The position numbers were made by a program, and so were the translations under genes. The notes under the pieces were generated by a model. That model was not told the DNA's origin and did not search any database. It saw only the letters and a list, made by a program, of their open reading frames with translations. This document shows, in pieces, positions 9,139 to 17,879 of a DNA stretch of 43,564 nt. Each line of letters starts with the position of its first letter. Position 1 is the stretch's first letter. Origin of the DNA: an uncultured Gammaproteobacteria bacterium (GTDB lineage: Bacteria > Pseudomonadota > Gammaproteobacteria > PS1 > Pseudothioglobaceae); the NCBI GenBank assembly GCA_937899995.1, contig CALCCK010000014.1:1-43564 (forward strand), given 5' to 3'.

Positions 9139-10275
9139 CTATTTGCTTGGGTATTTTCTAAAATCAGCGCCAGTGTAGATTTGCGTTGGTCTGAAAATAC
9201 GATTATGGCGTACTTGCTCTCTCCAATGCGCTAACCAGCCTGCTGAACGCGCAACCGCAAAGATAGGGGTGAACTGGTCAGTCGGTAAGTGTAGTATTTC
9301 CGCATACAAAATACCAGAGTAGAAGTCAACATTTGGATAGACGCCTTTAGTCGACAATAACTCTTCACAAATTCGCTCTACTTCTAACGCGATTTCGAAA
9401 CGCTTAGACAGGGTGACACCCGTTTTGTTGACGTATTCTTCAATCATTTTTTGCAAAATAGTGGCGCGCGGGTCTTTGACGCTATATTCGCGATGCCCCA
9501 TACCCCAAACCACTTGCTTATTTTTTAGGCGGTTTTCAATGTAGCTACGTGCATTTTTAACCTCGCCAATCTCGTCTAACATATTGAGCACGTCTTCATT
9601 GGCGCCACCATGTAGCGGCCCGGCTAAAGTACCAACGGCTGCCGACATTGCAGCAAACGGATTGGTTAGCGTAGAAGCTGTTACCATGGCTGAGAAGGTT
9701 GAGGCGTTAATAGTGTGTTCTGCGTGCAAAATTAAGCAAGCATCAAACAGCTTAACAATGTCATCGCTGGGCTCTTTGGTGCAAAGCATGTGCAGGAAAT
9801 TTTGCGCATAGCCCATTGATGGGTCGGGCGGTACTGGGTCGTAACCGTTGCGTATATTTTCCCACATAGAAACCAGGGTGGCTGTGGTCGACAAAATATG
9901 AATGAGCGCCACTTGAGTTACAGCAGAGTCAGGGGTTGCCGCCTTGGCTTCTGGATAGAAAGTCGCCATTGAGGCGATCGCCATCTGCAGCACATTCATC
10001 GGATGGCCTGTTTGTGGCAATGACCACATCATCGTGCGAATGTTTGACTTTACGCGATAATGGCTTTGTAGTAAATGCTTAAACTCTCCAAGCTCTTGTT
10101 TGTTAGGTAATTCGCCGTGTAATAGCAGCATTGAAGTCTCTTCGAAAGAAGAATTTTTGACTAAATCTTCAATGGAATAGCCACGATAAGCCAAAATGCC
10201 ATTTTCGCCATCAATCGAGGAAATGGAAGACTCTGTTGCCGGAACGCCGGCTAAACCAGGGATATATTCAATCAC
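9139..10275 (-). CDS. gltA: Citrate synthase
   Basis: Condenses acetyl-CoA and oxaloacetate to citrate. Catalytic segments are visible: [12 protein letters not shown] (His), [15 protein letters not shown] (His) and [10 protein letters not shown] (Asp). At about 378 aa it belongs to the shorter citrate/2-methylcitrate synthase class rather than the 430-aa NADH-regulated E. coli type; 2-methylcitrate synthase is possible, but no prp genes are nearby. I move the start from the ORF-track ATG (10302, inside erpA) to GTG at 10275, which gives (M)[18 protein letters not shown], the usual N-terminus, and a 4-bp GTGA overlap with the erpA stop that suggests translational coupling. Confidence 0.92.
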   Translation of the reverse strand: MIEYIPGLAGVPATESSISSIDGENGILAYRGYSIEDLVKNSSFEETSMLLLHGELPNKQELGEFKHLLQSHYRVKSNIRTMMWSLPQTGHPMNVLQMAIASMATFYPEAKAATPDSAVTQVALIHILSTTATLVSMWENIRNGYDPVPPDPSMGYAQNFLHMLCTKEPSDDIVKLFDACLILHAEHTINASTFSAMVTASTLTNPFAAMSAAVGTLAGPLHGGANEDVLNMLDEIGEVKNARSYIENRLKNKQVVWGMGHREYSVKDPRATILQKMIEEYVNKTGVTLSKRFEIALEVERICEELLSTKGVYPNVDFYSGILYAEILHLPTDQFTPIFAVARSAGWLAHWREQVRHNRIFRPTQIYTGADFRKYPSK

Positions 10276-10625
10276 ACTGAGAACGATGAGCCACAACCGC
10301 AAGTGGTTTTGGCATTTGGATTATGAATAATAAAGCGTGAGCCTTGTAAGTCTTCAAGATAGTCAACCGTTGCACCAATTAAATATTGGTAACTCATTGG
10401 GTCAACAACAAGGCGCACACCGTTGTTATCAACAGCACTGTCACCCTCTTTGTATTTTTCATCAAAAGTGAAGCCGTAAGAAAAACCAGAACAGCCACCA
10501 CCAGTAATATAGACACGTAGTTTTAGGTCTTCGTTTTTTTCTTCAACAATTAAGTCGGCTACTTTTTTAGCAGCAGAGTCGCTAAAAATAATATCAGCTT
10601 CTTCAAAAGTTTGTGTTGTGTCCAT
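10272..10625 (-). CDS. erpA: Iron-sulfur cluster insertion protein ErpA (A-type carrier)
   Basis: ErpA delivers Fe-S clusters to apo-enzymes, including those of respiratory and isoprenoid pathways. The 117-aa product has the three invariant cysteines of A-type carriers: one in [11 protein letters not shown] and two in the C-terminal TTCGCGSSF. The sequence around [13 protein letters not shown] and [12 protein letters not shown] favours ErpA over IscA, and no isc genes are adjacent. Its stop codon overlaps the GTG start of gltA; argC follows the same strand 11 bp upstream. Confidence 0.93.
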   Translation of the reverse strand: MDTTQTFEEADIIFSDSAAKKVADLIVEEKNEDLKLRVYITGGGCSGFSYGFTFDEKYKEGDSAVDNNGVRLVVDPMSYQYLIGATVDYLEDLQGSRFIIHNPNAKTTCGCGSSFSV

Positions 10626-10636
10626 GTTTATCTCCT

Positions 10637-11668
10637 TTAAGGCAGTAAGCCAATTTGTTCTAGGCCTAACCCTTCATCCATATCAAACATAATATTCATG
10701 TTTTGTATTGCCTGTCCTGCTGCACCCTTAATCAAATTATCAATCACGGATATCATCACCAGCTTACCACCAACTGTTTTTTGTGCAGCAATTTGACAGA
10801 AGTTGCTTGACTTGACATTACGTGTTTCAGGCACAACACCTGCACCAAGAACAGTCACAAAATGCTCGTCTTTATAAGCGTCTTCAAGTACTGATTGTAC
10901 ATCAACATCAGCATCTAATAAGTCCACATAAATTGTGGATTCCATGCCGCGAATCATTGGCACTAGGTGTGGAATAAAGGTTAAGCCAACAGGCTTGCCG
11001 CCCGCCAATAGACTTAATTCTTGTTTAATTTCTGGGTAGTGACGATGGCCACTTATGCCATAGGCTTTAACAGACTCACTGGCTTCACATAATAGCATTG
11101 CTTGGTTTGCACCACGACCTGCACCACTCACACCTGTTTTGGAATCAACAATAATGTTTGATAAATCGATCAAACCGTTTTCAATCAACGGCTTAAGCGC
11201 CAACAAAACAGTAGTCGGAAAACAGCCCGGATTACCAATTAATTGCGCGTCTTTAATTTGCTCACGATTAATTTCAGAAAGTCCATACACCGACGACGCA
11301 AGTAGGTCGTCTTGGAAATTTTCCAAACCATACCATTGTGCATATTCGTCTTTATCACGTAAACGGAAGTCTGGGCCCAAATCAATAACTTTAATGCCTT
11401 TGTTAATAAAGGCGCCAGCAGTTTCCATCGCAACACCATGTGGCGTTGCAAAGAAGATTACGTCACACTTATCTAGGATTGCATCATCGGGCGCTGTGAA
11501 AGCTAAATCTGTTTGCCCCGCTAAAGACGGGAAAAACTCGCCAACCAGTTGCCCTGCTTCTGAACGAGAGCTGATTGCAATCACCTCTACCTGTGCGTGG
11601 TTGTGTAGTAATCGGAGTAGCTCAACACCAGTATAACCCGTGCCGCCAATAATGCCTGCTTTAATCAT
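10637..11668 (-). CDS. argC: N-acetyl-gamma-glutamyl-phosphate reductase
   Basis: Third step of arginine synthesis: NADPH-dependent reduction of N-acetylglutamyl phosphate to the semialdehyde. The 343-aa length is normal. An N-terminal Rossmann motif ([18 protein letters not shown]) is followed by [12 protein letters not shown], the active-site cysteine in [14 protein letters not shown], and the catalytic-domain segments GVSGAGRG and [11 protein letters not shown]. It sits between accC and erpA with gaps of 12 and 11 bp, so it is probably co-transcribed with unrelated pathways. Confidence 0.97.
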   Translation of the reverse strand: MIKAGIIGGTGYTGVELLRLLHNHAQVEVIAISSRSEAGQLVGEFFPSLAGQTDLAFTAPDDAILDKCDVIFFATPHGVAMETAGAFINKGIKVIDLGPDFRLRDKDEYAQWYGLENFQDDLLASSVYGLSEINREQIKDAQLIGNPGCFPTTVLLALKPLIENGLIDLSNIIVDSKTGVSGAGRGANQAMLLCEASESVKAYGISGHRHYPEIKQELSLLAGGKPVGLTFIPHLVPMIRGMESTIYVDLLDADVDVQSVLEDAYKDEHFVTVLGAGVVPETRNVKSSNFCQIAAQKTVGGKLVMISVIDNLIKGAAGQAIQNMNIMFDMDEGLGLEQIGLLP

Positions 11669-11680
11669 AGTAGTCGATCT

Positions 11681-13033
11681 CTAGTGAGGCTCCCCAAGCA
11701 TTTTTTCTAAGTAGTGAATGTTCATGCCGCCCTTACGAAAAGTTTCGTCTTCCATAATGCGAACTTGCAACGGAATGTTGGTTTTAATGCCATCAATCAC
11801 CATTTCGTCCAATGCATTTTGCATTTTGATAATGGCACCGTGCCGCGTGTCAGCAAAAGTAATCAGCTTGCCAATCATTGAATCGTAATACGGCGGCACC
11901 GTGTAACCGTTATAAATATGTGAGTCCACACGTACACCCAGACCACCAGCAACATGGTATTGAGTAATCTTGCCGGGTGAAGGTATAAAATTGTTTGGGT
12001 CTTCAGCGTTAATACGACACTCAATTGCACAGCCTTTAATTTCAATCTCATCTTGAGTGAACGACAACGGTTGGCCGTCAGCAATTAGTATTTGTTCGCG
12101 TACGATATCAACACCAGTAACCATTTCAGTAACTGGATGCTCCACTTGAATGCGAGTGTTCATCTCGATAAAGTAAAACTCGTCGTTTTCAAATAAAAAT
12201 TCAAATGTACCTGCGCCACGATAGTTAATGGCTTTACAGGCATCGGCACAAACCGTACCGATTTTGTTGCGAAGTTCGGGCGTGATGCCTGGAGCAGGCG
12301 CCTCTTCAACCACTTTTTGGTGGCGTCGTTGCATAGAGCAGTCACGTTCACCTAAGTGTACAGCGTTGCCGTGTTCATCTGCCAATATTTGAATTTCAAT
12401 ATGACGAGGCGTAGTAAGGAATTTTTCCATATACACTTCAGGGTTGCTAAAGAAATTTTGTGCTTCAGTTTTAGTTAGTTCGATTGAGCCGAGCAAATCT
12501 TCTTCTTTTTCGACAACGCGCATACCGCGACCACCACCACCACCAGAGGCCTTAATAATAATAGGCAGGCCGATATTGCGAGCTAGTTCTATATTCTCAA
12601 TATCGTTAGTGCCTAAGCCACCATCCGATCCCGGCACACAAGGTACGCCAGATTTTTGCATGGCCTCAATGGCCGCGACCTTGTCACCCATCACGCGAAT
12701 ATTTTCAGCGCGAGGGCCGATGAATATAAAACCACTTTCTTCAACGCGTTGAGCAAAGTCCGCGCTTTCAGACAGGAAACCATAGCCCGGGTGAATTGCA
12801 TCTGCATGCGTCACTTCAGCTGCACTAATGAGTGCTGGAATATTAAGGTAGCTATCTGTTGATGAGGGTGGGCCAATACAAACAGCCTCATCCGCTAGGC
12901 GGACATGTTTTAAGCTACGATCTGCTGTTGAGTAAACTGCAACCGTTTTGATGCCGAGCTCTTTACAAGCGCGCAAAATACGCAAGGCGATTTCACCACG
13001 GTTGGCGATTAGAACTTTTTGGATTTTATTCAT
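11681..13033 (-). CDS. accC: Acetyl-CoA carboxylase, biotin carboxylase subunit
   Basis: AccC carboxylates the biotin on AccB using ATP and bicarbonate, the first half-reaction of malonyl-CoA synthesis. The 450-aa protein is a full ATP-grasp enzyme: [17 protein letters not shown] and HPGYGFLSE (preATP-grasp), [14 protein letters not shown] (glycine-rich loop), [24 protein letters not shown] (catalytic Glu/Lys/Arg region), [18 protein letters not shown], and a biotin carboxylase C-terminal domain. Its ATG overlaps the accB stop by 4 bp (ATGA), indicating coupled translation of AccB and AccC. Confidence 0.98.
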   Translation of the reverse strand: MNKIQKVLIANRGEIALRILRACKELGIKTVAVYSTADRSLKHVRLADEAVCIGPPSSTDSYLNIPALISAAEVTHADAIHPGYGFLSESADFAQRVEESGFIFIGPRAENIRVMGDKVAAIEAMQKSGVPCVPGSDGGLGTNDIENIELARNIGLPIIIKASGGGGGRGMRVVEKEEDLLGSIELTKTEAQNFFSNPEVYMEKFLTTPRHIEIQILADEHGNAVHLGERDCSMQRRHQKVVEEAPAPGITPELRNKIGTVCADACKAINYRGAGTFEFLFENDEFYFIEMNTRIQVEHPVTEMVTGVDIVREQILIADGQPLSFTQDEIEIKGCAIECRINAEDPNNFIPSPGKITQYHVAGGLGVRVDSHIYNGYTVPPYYDSMIGKLITFADTRHGAIIKMQNALDEMVIDGIKTNIPLQVRIMEDETFRKGGMNIHYLEKMLGEPH

Positions 13034-13464
13034 TGGATTACAACTAAAGTTTGACCAAATTCAATTGCATCGCCATCGTTACATAAGATTTCAGTCACGG
13101 TGCCAGATTGATCCGCCTCAATTGGGTTCATGATCTTCATGGCTTCAACGATACAAATTGTGTCACCTTGATTAACATGTTGGCCAATTTTTATAAAAGC
13201 TTCAGAGGTTGGTGATGCCGCACCATAATAAGTTCCCACCATTGGCGAGGTGATTGGGTGGCCGTTAACACTTGGTGCTGCGCTCTCGGTTGTTACCTCT
13301 GTTACCTCTGTTGTTTGTGTCGCTACCACCACTGGTGCTGCCACCATAGGTGCAGCACCATAGCGCGAGATGCGAACCGATTCTTCACCCTCATGAATTT
13401 CAATCTCTGCCATGCCGGACTGTTCTAACAATTCCATTAATTTTTTTACCTTACGAATGTCCAT
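13030..13464 (-). CDS. accB: Biotin carboxyl carrier protein of acetyl-CoA carboxylase
   Basis: AccB carries the biotin arm between AccC and the AccA/AccD transferase. The 144-aa product has an N-terminal helix ([28 protein letters not shown]), an Ala/Val/Thr-rich linker (residues about 37-67), and a C-terminal biotinyl domain with the biotin-accepting lysine in VEAMKIMN and the protruding thumb typical of BCCP. It is 9 bp downstream of aroQ and overlaps accC. The partner accD begins at the other end of this window. Confidence 0.97.
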   Translation of the reverse strand: MDIRKVKKLMELLEQSGMAEIEIHEGEESVRISRYGAAPMVAAPVVVATQTTEVTEVTTESAAPSVNGHPITSPMVGTYYGAASPTSEAFIKIGQHVNQGDTICIVEAMKIMNPIEADQSGTVTEILCNDGDAIEFGQTLVVIQ

Positions 13465-13473
13465 TTACTTCCC

Positions 13474-13917
13474 CTATACTTGTGTTTGTATGTGTTTAAT
13501 TGCTGCACTCATTGCGAATTCGTAGCCTTGTGCGCCAAAGCCAGAAATCACACCCTGTGCTATGTCTGAAAAATATGATTTAGAACGAAAATCCTCTCTT
13601 TTATAAACGTTCGAGAGATGTATCTCTGCGAATGGAATATCTACAGCCAGCATTGCATCACGTAGCGCAACTGAAGTATGCGTAAATGCCGCCGGATTGA
13701 TAATAATGTACTTAACGTCGTCATTGTGTGCCTGATGAATACGCTCAATTAGCCCTACCTCTGCGTTGTCTTGATGATGGCCAAGCGTTAAACCAGCCTC
13801 TGTTGCTAAATCAGTCACTTTATTAACAATATCGTCTAAGGTTTGCACACCATAATGGTCAGGCTCGCGCGCGCCGAGCATGTTGAGATTTGGGCCGTTG
13901 AGTAACAAAATATCCAT
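13474..13917 (-). CDS. aroQ: 3-dehydroquinate dehydratase, type II
   Basis: Third step of the shikimate pathway: dehydration of 3-dehydroquinate. At 147 aa it is a type II (dodecameric) enzyme. [19 protein letters not shown] carries the catalytic Tyr region, then [32 protein letters not shown] (active-site Asn and His), [14 protein letters not shown] and [19 protein letters not shown]. The aroQ-accB-accC order is common in gammaproteobacteria. It appears to be the first gene of a nine-gene same-strand run, with a promoter-like region just upstream. Confidence 0.97.
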   Translation of the reverse strand: MDILLLNGPNLNMLGAREPDHYGVQTLDDIVNKVTDLATEAGLTLGHHQDNAEVGLIERIHQAHNDDVKYIIINPAAFTHTSVALRDAMLAVDIPFAEIHLSNVYKREDFRSKSYFSDIAQGVISGFGAQGYEFAMSAAIKHIQTQV

Positions 13918-13947
13918 GGTTACAATCAGTGTTTTAAAATAAAACTG

Positions 13948-13977
13948 ATTTTACCACCAACATCACAGATGTTAGAA
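13948..13977 (-). promoter_or_regulatory. Candidate promoter of the aroQ-acc-arg-erpA-gltA-ubi run, with internal palindrome
   Basis: On the minus strand TTCTAA (13972-13977) and TAAAAT (13948-13953) are 18 bp apart. Between them lies an inverted repeat AACATC-TGT-GATGTT (13959-13973), a position where a repressor could act. The -35 match is weak. The downstream leader is about 24 nt. Confidence 0.4.
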
Positions 13978-14022
13978 GGATTTATCGGCATTTTAACTAC
14001 ACAATTTAAGCTTTTTTAAGTT

Positions 14023-16245
14023 TTATTTAGCTTTGTTGAAATGCTCGAGATAGCCTTGGGCATTAATTTCGCCCACAATACGCTGGGCGCGCTTTTCAAC
14101 ACCGTTATTGAAAAACAAAATTGCCGGCGGGCCAATAATATTAAAGCGCGCCATTAGAGCTTTATCGGTTGCATCATTTGCTGTGACATCTGCTTGTAAG
14201 GCAACGTGATTTTTCATTGCGTTAACTACTTTGGTGTTTGAGAAAACGAAACGTTCTAGCTCTTTACAAGAAATACACCAGTCAGCATAAAAATCTAGCA
14301 TGACGATTTGATTGTTCTTTTTGGCTTTGGCCAGTATTTGATCCAAATCAGTATTAGATTTTATACGTTTAAACTTTACATGCGCTTGCTCGCTTTGAGT
14401 AGAGGCGCCGTAACCAGATAGCGGCGCTAACATGTCGCCACCACCACGAGCCACTAAGCCCCAAAGTAAAATACCATAAGCCAGCACTAATAATCCGATG
14501 CCTTTAAAGATACGCTGCCACGGTGTCGTTGTATTGGTGAGTGAGTTAAACACACCCATCGCAATCGGCGAGAAACTAAACAGCGTTGCCCATAATGCTA
14601 ACGACACAACTGGTGAAACGATACGATCAAGCAGCCAAATAGCGACGGCTAACATTAAGATGCCGAATACATATTTGACATTATCCATCCAGCCGCCGGC
14701 TTTAGGTAATTTACTCACGCCCGCACCGACAGCTAATAGCGGCGCACCCATGCCTAAGCTCATGACAAATAGTGACAAACCACCAAGTACTGCATCACCT
14801 GTTTGACCAATGTAGATAAGTGCGCCTGCTAATGGCGGCGCCACACATGGACCAACGATCAGTGCGGATAAGAAGCCCATAATGGCCACCCCAATTAGGT
14901 GGCCACCCTCTTGCTTATTGCTGATTTTGGCAATTTTGTTTTGCAAACTGGCTGGCAGTTGGATTTCATAATAACCAAACATTGAGAATGCTAAGGCAAC
15001 AAAAATCAGACTAAAGACCACCAGTATCCAGGGTGTTTGAAATAGTACTTGTAGGTTTTCACCAAAATACCCGGCGAGAACACCGGCAATCGAATAAGTC
15101 ACACTCATTGCCAACACAAATACGATTGACATAATTAGTGCTTTTCTGGTGGTGACTTCGCCCTTATGGCCGACAATAATGCCTGATAAAATTGGGATCA
15201 TTGGGAATACACAAGGCGTTAATGACAACAACAAACCAAAGCCAAAGAAGCTGGCAAGGATTAATAACACGCTATCTTGTTGCAACAGTGCTGCGATTCT
15301 GTCTGTTTCATTAAGTTCAACATTCACAGTCTTATTCGAAGTGTTAGCTGGTGTAGATTCTAGTGTATTGGTTGAGTTTTGTGCACCCTGAATAGGCAAC
15401 GTAATTGTGTTGGTTTTTTCCATTGGTGGGTAGCAAATACCACCCAACCAACAACCCTGGAACTTAACGATGAAAGTGACTTGCTGTCCCTGAATATTTT
15501 TGAGCGGTATTTCAACACTTAGTTCGCCCTTGTGGACTTGAACCGTACCGAACAAAGGGTCCTCTTTGGTTTTCCCCTTAGGAAAAACAATATCGCCAAA
15601 CTCAGCACCCTTAATGTCAAAGAAAAACTTATCGTTGTATAAATAATATTCCGGATGAATTTGCCAAGTTGCCATGAGTGTGTTGGCATCTGTTGCCACG
15701 ACTGAGAAGGCAAAGGCCTCATCCGCAGGTAGTGGCTCATCAGAAATAGGTGTTACTTTATTGACCACTGACAGCATGCCAATTTTGGCCTTAGAAAGAA
15801 GATCAAGCGCACTGTTTACTATAGATGGCTTGTGAATGCTGCTAATATCAAGCGCAACTGACTTGGTAATTGGCGGATAACACACACCTAAATCAGCACA
15901 GCCTTGATAGGTAACGGTTAATAATATTGATTTTGCATCACCCTCAAGTACAGGGATTGCCACCACAGCGTTATTGCGATAAATACCAATTTTACCAAAG
16001 AATTCATCGTTCTTAATTTTAGCTTTTGGGAATTTTGCTGTACCTAACTGAGTAGAAAAGTCAGAAGAAATTTTGATCTTTTCTTTATATAGATAGTAAC
16101 CTTGAGCAATGTCCCAGTTGAGCAATATCTCGTCATTAACAACTCTGGCCTTAAAAGCAAACGCCTCATCAGCAGGCAATAAGTCATTTTCTGCGTGTGT
16201 AAACGCTGAAAACAATAAGAATAATGACAGTAATAATCGTTTCAT
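14023..16245 (-). CDS. dsbD: Thiol:disulfide interchange protein DsbD with duplicated N-terminal domain
   Basis: DsbD carries electrons from cytoplasmic thioredoxin across the inner membrane to periplasmic thiol proteins. A signal peptide (residues 1-19) is followed by two copies of the alpha domain. Copy one begins LLPADEAFAF and has GCADLGVCYPP (C116/C122); copy two begins PLPADEAFAF and has GCWLGGICYPP (C265/C271). An eight-helix membrane domain follows, with redox cysteines in LTPCVFPMIP (C345) and GPCVAPPLAGAL (C467). The C-terminal thioredoxin-like domain has DFYADWCISCKE (C657/C660). At 740 aa it is far longer than the 565-aa E. coli protein, entirely because of the duplicated domain and linker. 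Confidence 0.95.
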   Translation of the reverse strand: MKRLLLSLFLLFSAFTHAENDLLPADEAFAFKARVVNDEILLNWDIAQGYYLYKEKIKISSDFSTQLGTAKFPKAKIKNDEFFGKIGIYRNNAVVAIPVLEGDAKSILLTVTYQGCADLGVCYPPITKSVALDISSIHKPSIVNSALDLLSKAKIGMLSVVNKVTPISDEPLPADEAFAFSVVATDANTLMATWQIHPEYYLYNDKFFFDIKGAEFGDIVFPKGKTKEDPLFGTVQVHKGELSVEIPLKNIQGQQVTFIVKFQGCWLGGICYPPMEKTNTITLPIQGAQNSTNTLESTPANTSNKTVNVELNETDRIAALLQQDSVLLILASFFGFGLLLSLTPCVFPMIPILSGIIVGHKGEVTTRKALIMSIVFVLAMSVTYSIAGVLAGYFGENLQVLFQTPWILVVFSLIFVALAFSMFGYYEIQLPASLQNKIAKISNKQEGGHLIGVAIMGFLSALIVGPCVAPPLAGALIYIGQTGDAVLGGLSLFVMSLGMGAPLLAVGAGVSKLPKAGGWMDNVKYVFGILMLAVAIWLLDRIVSPVVSLALWATLFSFSPIAMGVFNSLTNTTTPWQRIFKGIGLLVLAYGILLWGLVARGGGDMLAPLSGYGASTQSEQAHVKFKRIKSNTDLDQILAKAKKNNQIVMLDFYADWCISCKELERFVFSNTKVVNAMKNHVALQADVTANDATDKALMARFNIIGPPAILFFNNGVEKRAQRIVGEINAQGYLEHFNKAK

Positions 16246-16307
16246 GCAGCCCCCTGAATTTTACACCCTAAGCATATTTATTTTATTACACTTAGAAGTA
16301 GGGGCTA

Positions 16308-16336
16308 ATTATATGACAAACACACGTTTAAAACAA
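16308..16336 (-). promoter_or_regulatory. Sigma70-type promoter for dsbD
   Basis: On the minus strand TTGTTT (16331-16336) and a consensus TATAAT (16308-16313) are 17 bp apart, downstream of the adk terminator and about 60 bp before the dsbD start. This makes dsbD a separate transcription unit. Confidence 0.6.
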
Positions 16337-16363
16337 ATACTTGTTGTTTTTCTTTAATGCAAT

Positions 16364-16394
16364 AAAAAACCCCGAGTGTTTCCATACCCAGGAT
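16364..16394 (-). terminator. Rho-independent terminator downstream of adk
   Basis: On the minus strand CCTGGGT pairs with ACTCGGG (two G-U pairs) and is followed by GTTTTTTATT. It lies about 50 bp after the adk stop. A second inverted repeat, AACCTGTT...AACAGGTT (16411-16433), lies between adk and this terminator but has no T-run on the minus strand. Confidence 0.7.
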
Positions 16395-16440
16395 TTTGAC
16401 TTTAACAACCAACCTGTTAAATTTAAACAGGTTAAAAAAA

Positions 16441-17079
16441 TTAGCCAATTTTTGCTTGAATAGCGTCAATCACTGCTTGAGACGAAGTCGCATCTACAGA
16501 AAGCAGTAAACCCTCTTCTTTGTAGAAACCGACTAAAGGCGCTGTTTGGTCGTTGTAAACGTTAAGACGGTTGCTGATTGCTTCTTCAGTTTCGTCTTCA
16601 CGTTGCGTTACAGCACCACCACACTTATCACACACACCCTCAACTTTAGTTGGATTAGACTTTACGTTATAGATTGCGCCACAACCTTCACAAGTACGAC
16701 GCGTTGTTAAACGATCAAGAATCACATCACGCGGTACGTCAATTTCGACAGCCGCGTCTAATTTTTCGCCCATTTTTTCAAGCAATGTTTTCAATGCTTC
16801 TGCTTGTGGAATCGTGCGTGGGAAGCCGTCTAATAAGTAGCCGTTTTTACAATCATCTTCTTTAAGGCGCTCTTCCATAATGCCCATGATTAAATCGTCA
16901 GAGACTAAGTCACCCGCTTTCATTGCTGCTTGGGCTTGCTTACCTAGTTCGGTTCCGGCTGCAACTGCGCCACGTAAAATATCACCAGTTGAGATTTGTA
17001 CTGAACCATCAATTTTGGTTAGTAATTTTGCAACAGTGCCCTTGCCAGCACCTGGTGCGCCTAAAAGAATTAATTTCAT
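16441..17079 (-). CDS. adk: Adenylate kinase, zinc-binding LID type
   Basis: Converts ATP and AMP to two ADP. The P-loop LLGAPGAGKGT starts at residue 5; TGDILR, DGFPRT and the LID domain follow. The LID has four cysteines (C130, C133, C150, C153 in CEGCGAIYN and CDKCGG), the structural zinc site found in many Gram-positive and some proteobacterial enzymes but absent from E. coli Adk. I start at MKLILLGAPG, 13 codons inside the ORF-track call, because AAGGAAA precedes that ATG and the extra residues are not family-like. Product 212 aa. Confidence 0.97.
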   Translation of the reverse strand: MKLILLGAPGAGKGTVAKLLTKIDGSVQISTGDILRGAVAAGTELGKQAQAAMKAGDLVSDDLIMGIMEERLKEDDCKNGYLLDGFPRTIPQAEALKTLLEKMGEKLDAAVEIDVPRDVILDRLTTRRTCEGCGAIYNVKSNPTKVEGVCDKCGGAVTQREDETEEAISNRLNVYNDQTAPLVGFYKEEGLLLSVDATSSQAVIDAIQAKIG

Positions 17080-17108
17080 AATGTTTCCTTGGAAATAGTT
17101 AATAAAAA

Positions 17109-17134
17109 ATACATACAAATAGGATTGTATGTAT
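17109..17134 (-). promoter_or_regulatory. Terminator-like hairpin in the adk leader (proximal)
   Basis: ATACATACAA and TTGTATGTAT form a perfect 10-bp stem with a 6-nt loop. On the minus strand it is followed directly by TTTTTTATT. It lies 30 bp before the adk start and downstream of the adk promoter, so a transcript from that promoter must cross it. It is AT-rich, so terminating strength is uncertain. Confidence 0.6.
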
Positions 17135-17139
17135 AAAAA

Positions 17140-17171
17140 TTTGGCCTCATTTTTTATTATTTAAGGCCAAA
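17140..17171 (-). terminator. Hairpin with T-tract at the start of the adk leader (distal; possible grpE terminator)
   Basis: TTTGGCCT (17140-17147) pairs with AGGCCAAA (17164-17171) around a 16-nt loop; on the minus strand TTTTTATAC follows. It could terminate grpE transcription. It begins only a few bases downstream of the predicted adk transcription start, so it would also be part of the adk leader. Confidence 0.55.
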
Positions 17172-17182
17172 ATTGAGCGAAA

Positions 17183-17211
17183 ATTATATCATACAGACGT
17201 GATGTTTACAA
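17183..17211 (-). promoter_or_regulatory. Extended -10 promoter for adk
   Basis: On the minus strand TTGTAA (17206-17211) and TGATATAAT, a perfect extended -10 (TATAAT at 17183-17188), are separated by 17 bp. Predicted start of transcription is near 17176, giving a leader of about 97 nt with two hairpins. Confidence 0.65.
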
Positions 17212-17244
17212 TTCAAGCCAACAGTGGTTTGGACCGCTAAATAA

Positions 17245-17790
17245 CTACTGAACCACAATTACCATTGCTGGGCGCACCAAGCGACCATTAAGGGTAAAGC
17301 CAATTTGCACCACTTCAAGTACTGAATTAGACTCTTTGTCAGGCGTTGGCACCATCGTGACTGCCTCATGAAGCTCAGGATTAAAAGTCCCGTCTGTTGG
17401 GTTGATAACCTCAACACCGAACTTTTCCATGGTGGATAAAAACACTTTGTCGGTCATCTCTAAGCCTTCAATAATGTGCTCAATAGTGGCTTTCTCCTCA
17501 TTGGCAGTTTTAAGCCCCATAGTCAGCGAGTCTTTAACTTCAAGTAGCGCCTTAACAAAACCATCGAGTGCAAATTTGTGTGCATTTTCAAGATCTTTAG
17601 CATTACGACGTTTGAGATTTTCCATCTCAGCTTGGGCACGAAGCATTTTATCCCAATTGTCTTTAGCGGATTGTTGCGCTTCTTCTAACTGTGTTTGTAG
17701 GTCGGTTTCTTGTCCGTCTTGTTCAGTTGTTTCAATGTTTTCGTCTTCTACTTTTTCAGCTGATTCATCTTGTGCTTTCTTTTTTGTCAT
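17245..17790 (-). CDS. grpE: Nucleotide exchange factor GrpE
   Basis: GrpE releases ADP from DnaK in the Hsp70 cycle. An acidic, disordered N-terminus (residues 1-35) leads into a long coiled coil ([29 protein letters not shown]), then the four-helix bundle and the C-terminal beta-wing with the signature [13 protein letters not shown] and [16 protein letters not shown]. The ORF-track start at 17802 is a TTG; I prefer the ATG four codons later ([10 protein letters not shown]), giving 181 aa. dnaK and dnaJ are not next to it here. Upstream is a promoter facing nadK. Confidence 0.95.
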   Translation of the reverse strand: MTKKKAQDESAEKVEDENIETTEQDGQETDLQTQLEEAQQSAKDNWDKMLRAQAEMENLKRRNAKDLENAHKFALDGFVKALLEVKDSLTMGLKTANEEKATIEHIIEGLEMTDKVFLSTMEKFGVEVINPTDGTFNPELHEAVTMVPTPDKESNSVLEVVQIGFTLNGRLVRPAMVIVVQ

Positions 17791-17833
17791 TTTGGTGTCC
17801 AATTAATGTATATTTATAGCTAATTATCAGCCA

Positions 17834-17863
17834 ATTATATAGTGGCTATTTTAAAGAAAACAA
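17834..17863 (-). promoter_or_regulatory. Promoter for grpE
   Basis: On the minus strand TTGTTT (17858-17863) and consensus TATAAT (17834-17839) are 18 bp apart, about 45 bp before the grpE ATG, in the 89-bp region divergent with nadK. It looks like a normal sigma70 site; I do not see a clear sigma32 heat-shock consensus. Confidence 0.55.
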
Positions 17864-17879
17864 GACTAATAAAATCAAA

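Noticed and set aside
11139-11636. 165-aa plus-strand ORF inside argC
   Set aside because: Shadow of argC; no motif and no ribosome site.
16411-16433. Inverted repeat AACCTGTT/AACAGGTT as the adk terminator
   Set aside because: On the minus strand no T-run follows; the GC-richer hairpin at 16364-16394 with a T-run is the better terminator.
17402-17806. 134-aa plus-strand ORF over grpE
   Set aside because: Antisense shadow, very rich in Ser; grpE coding on the other strand is certain.
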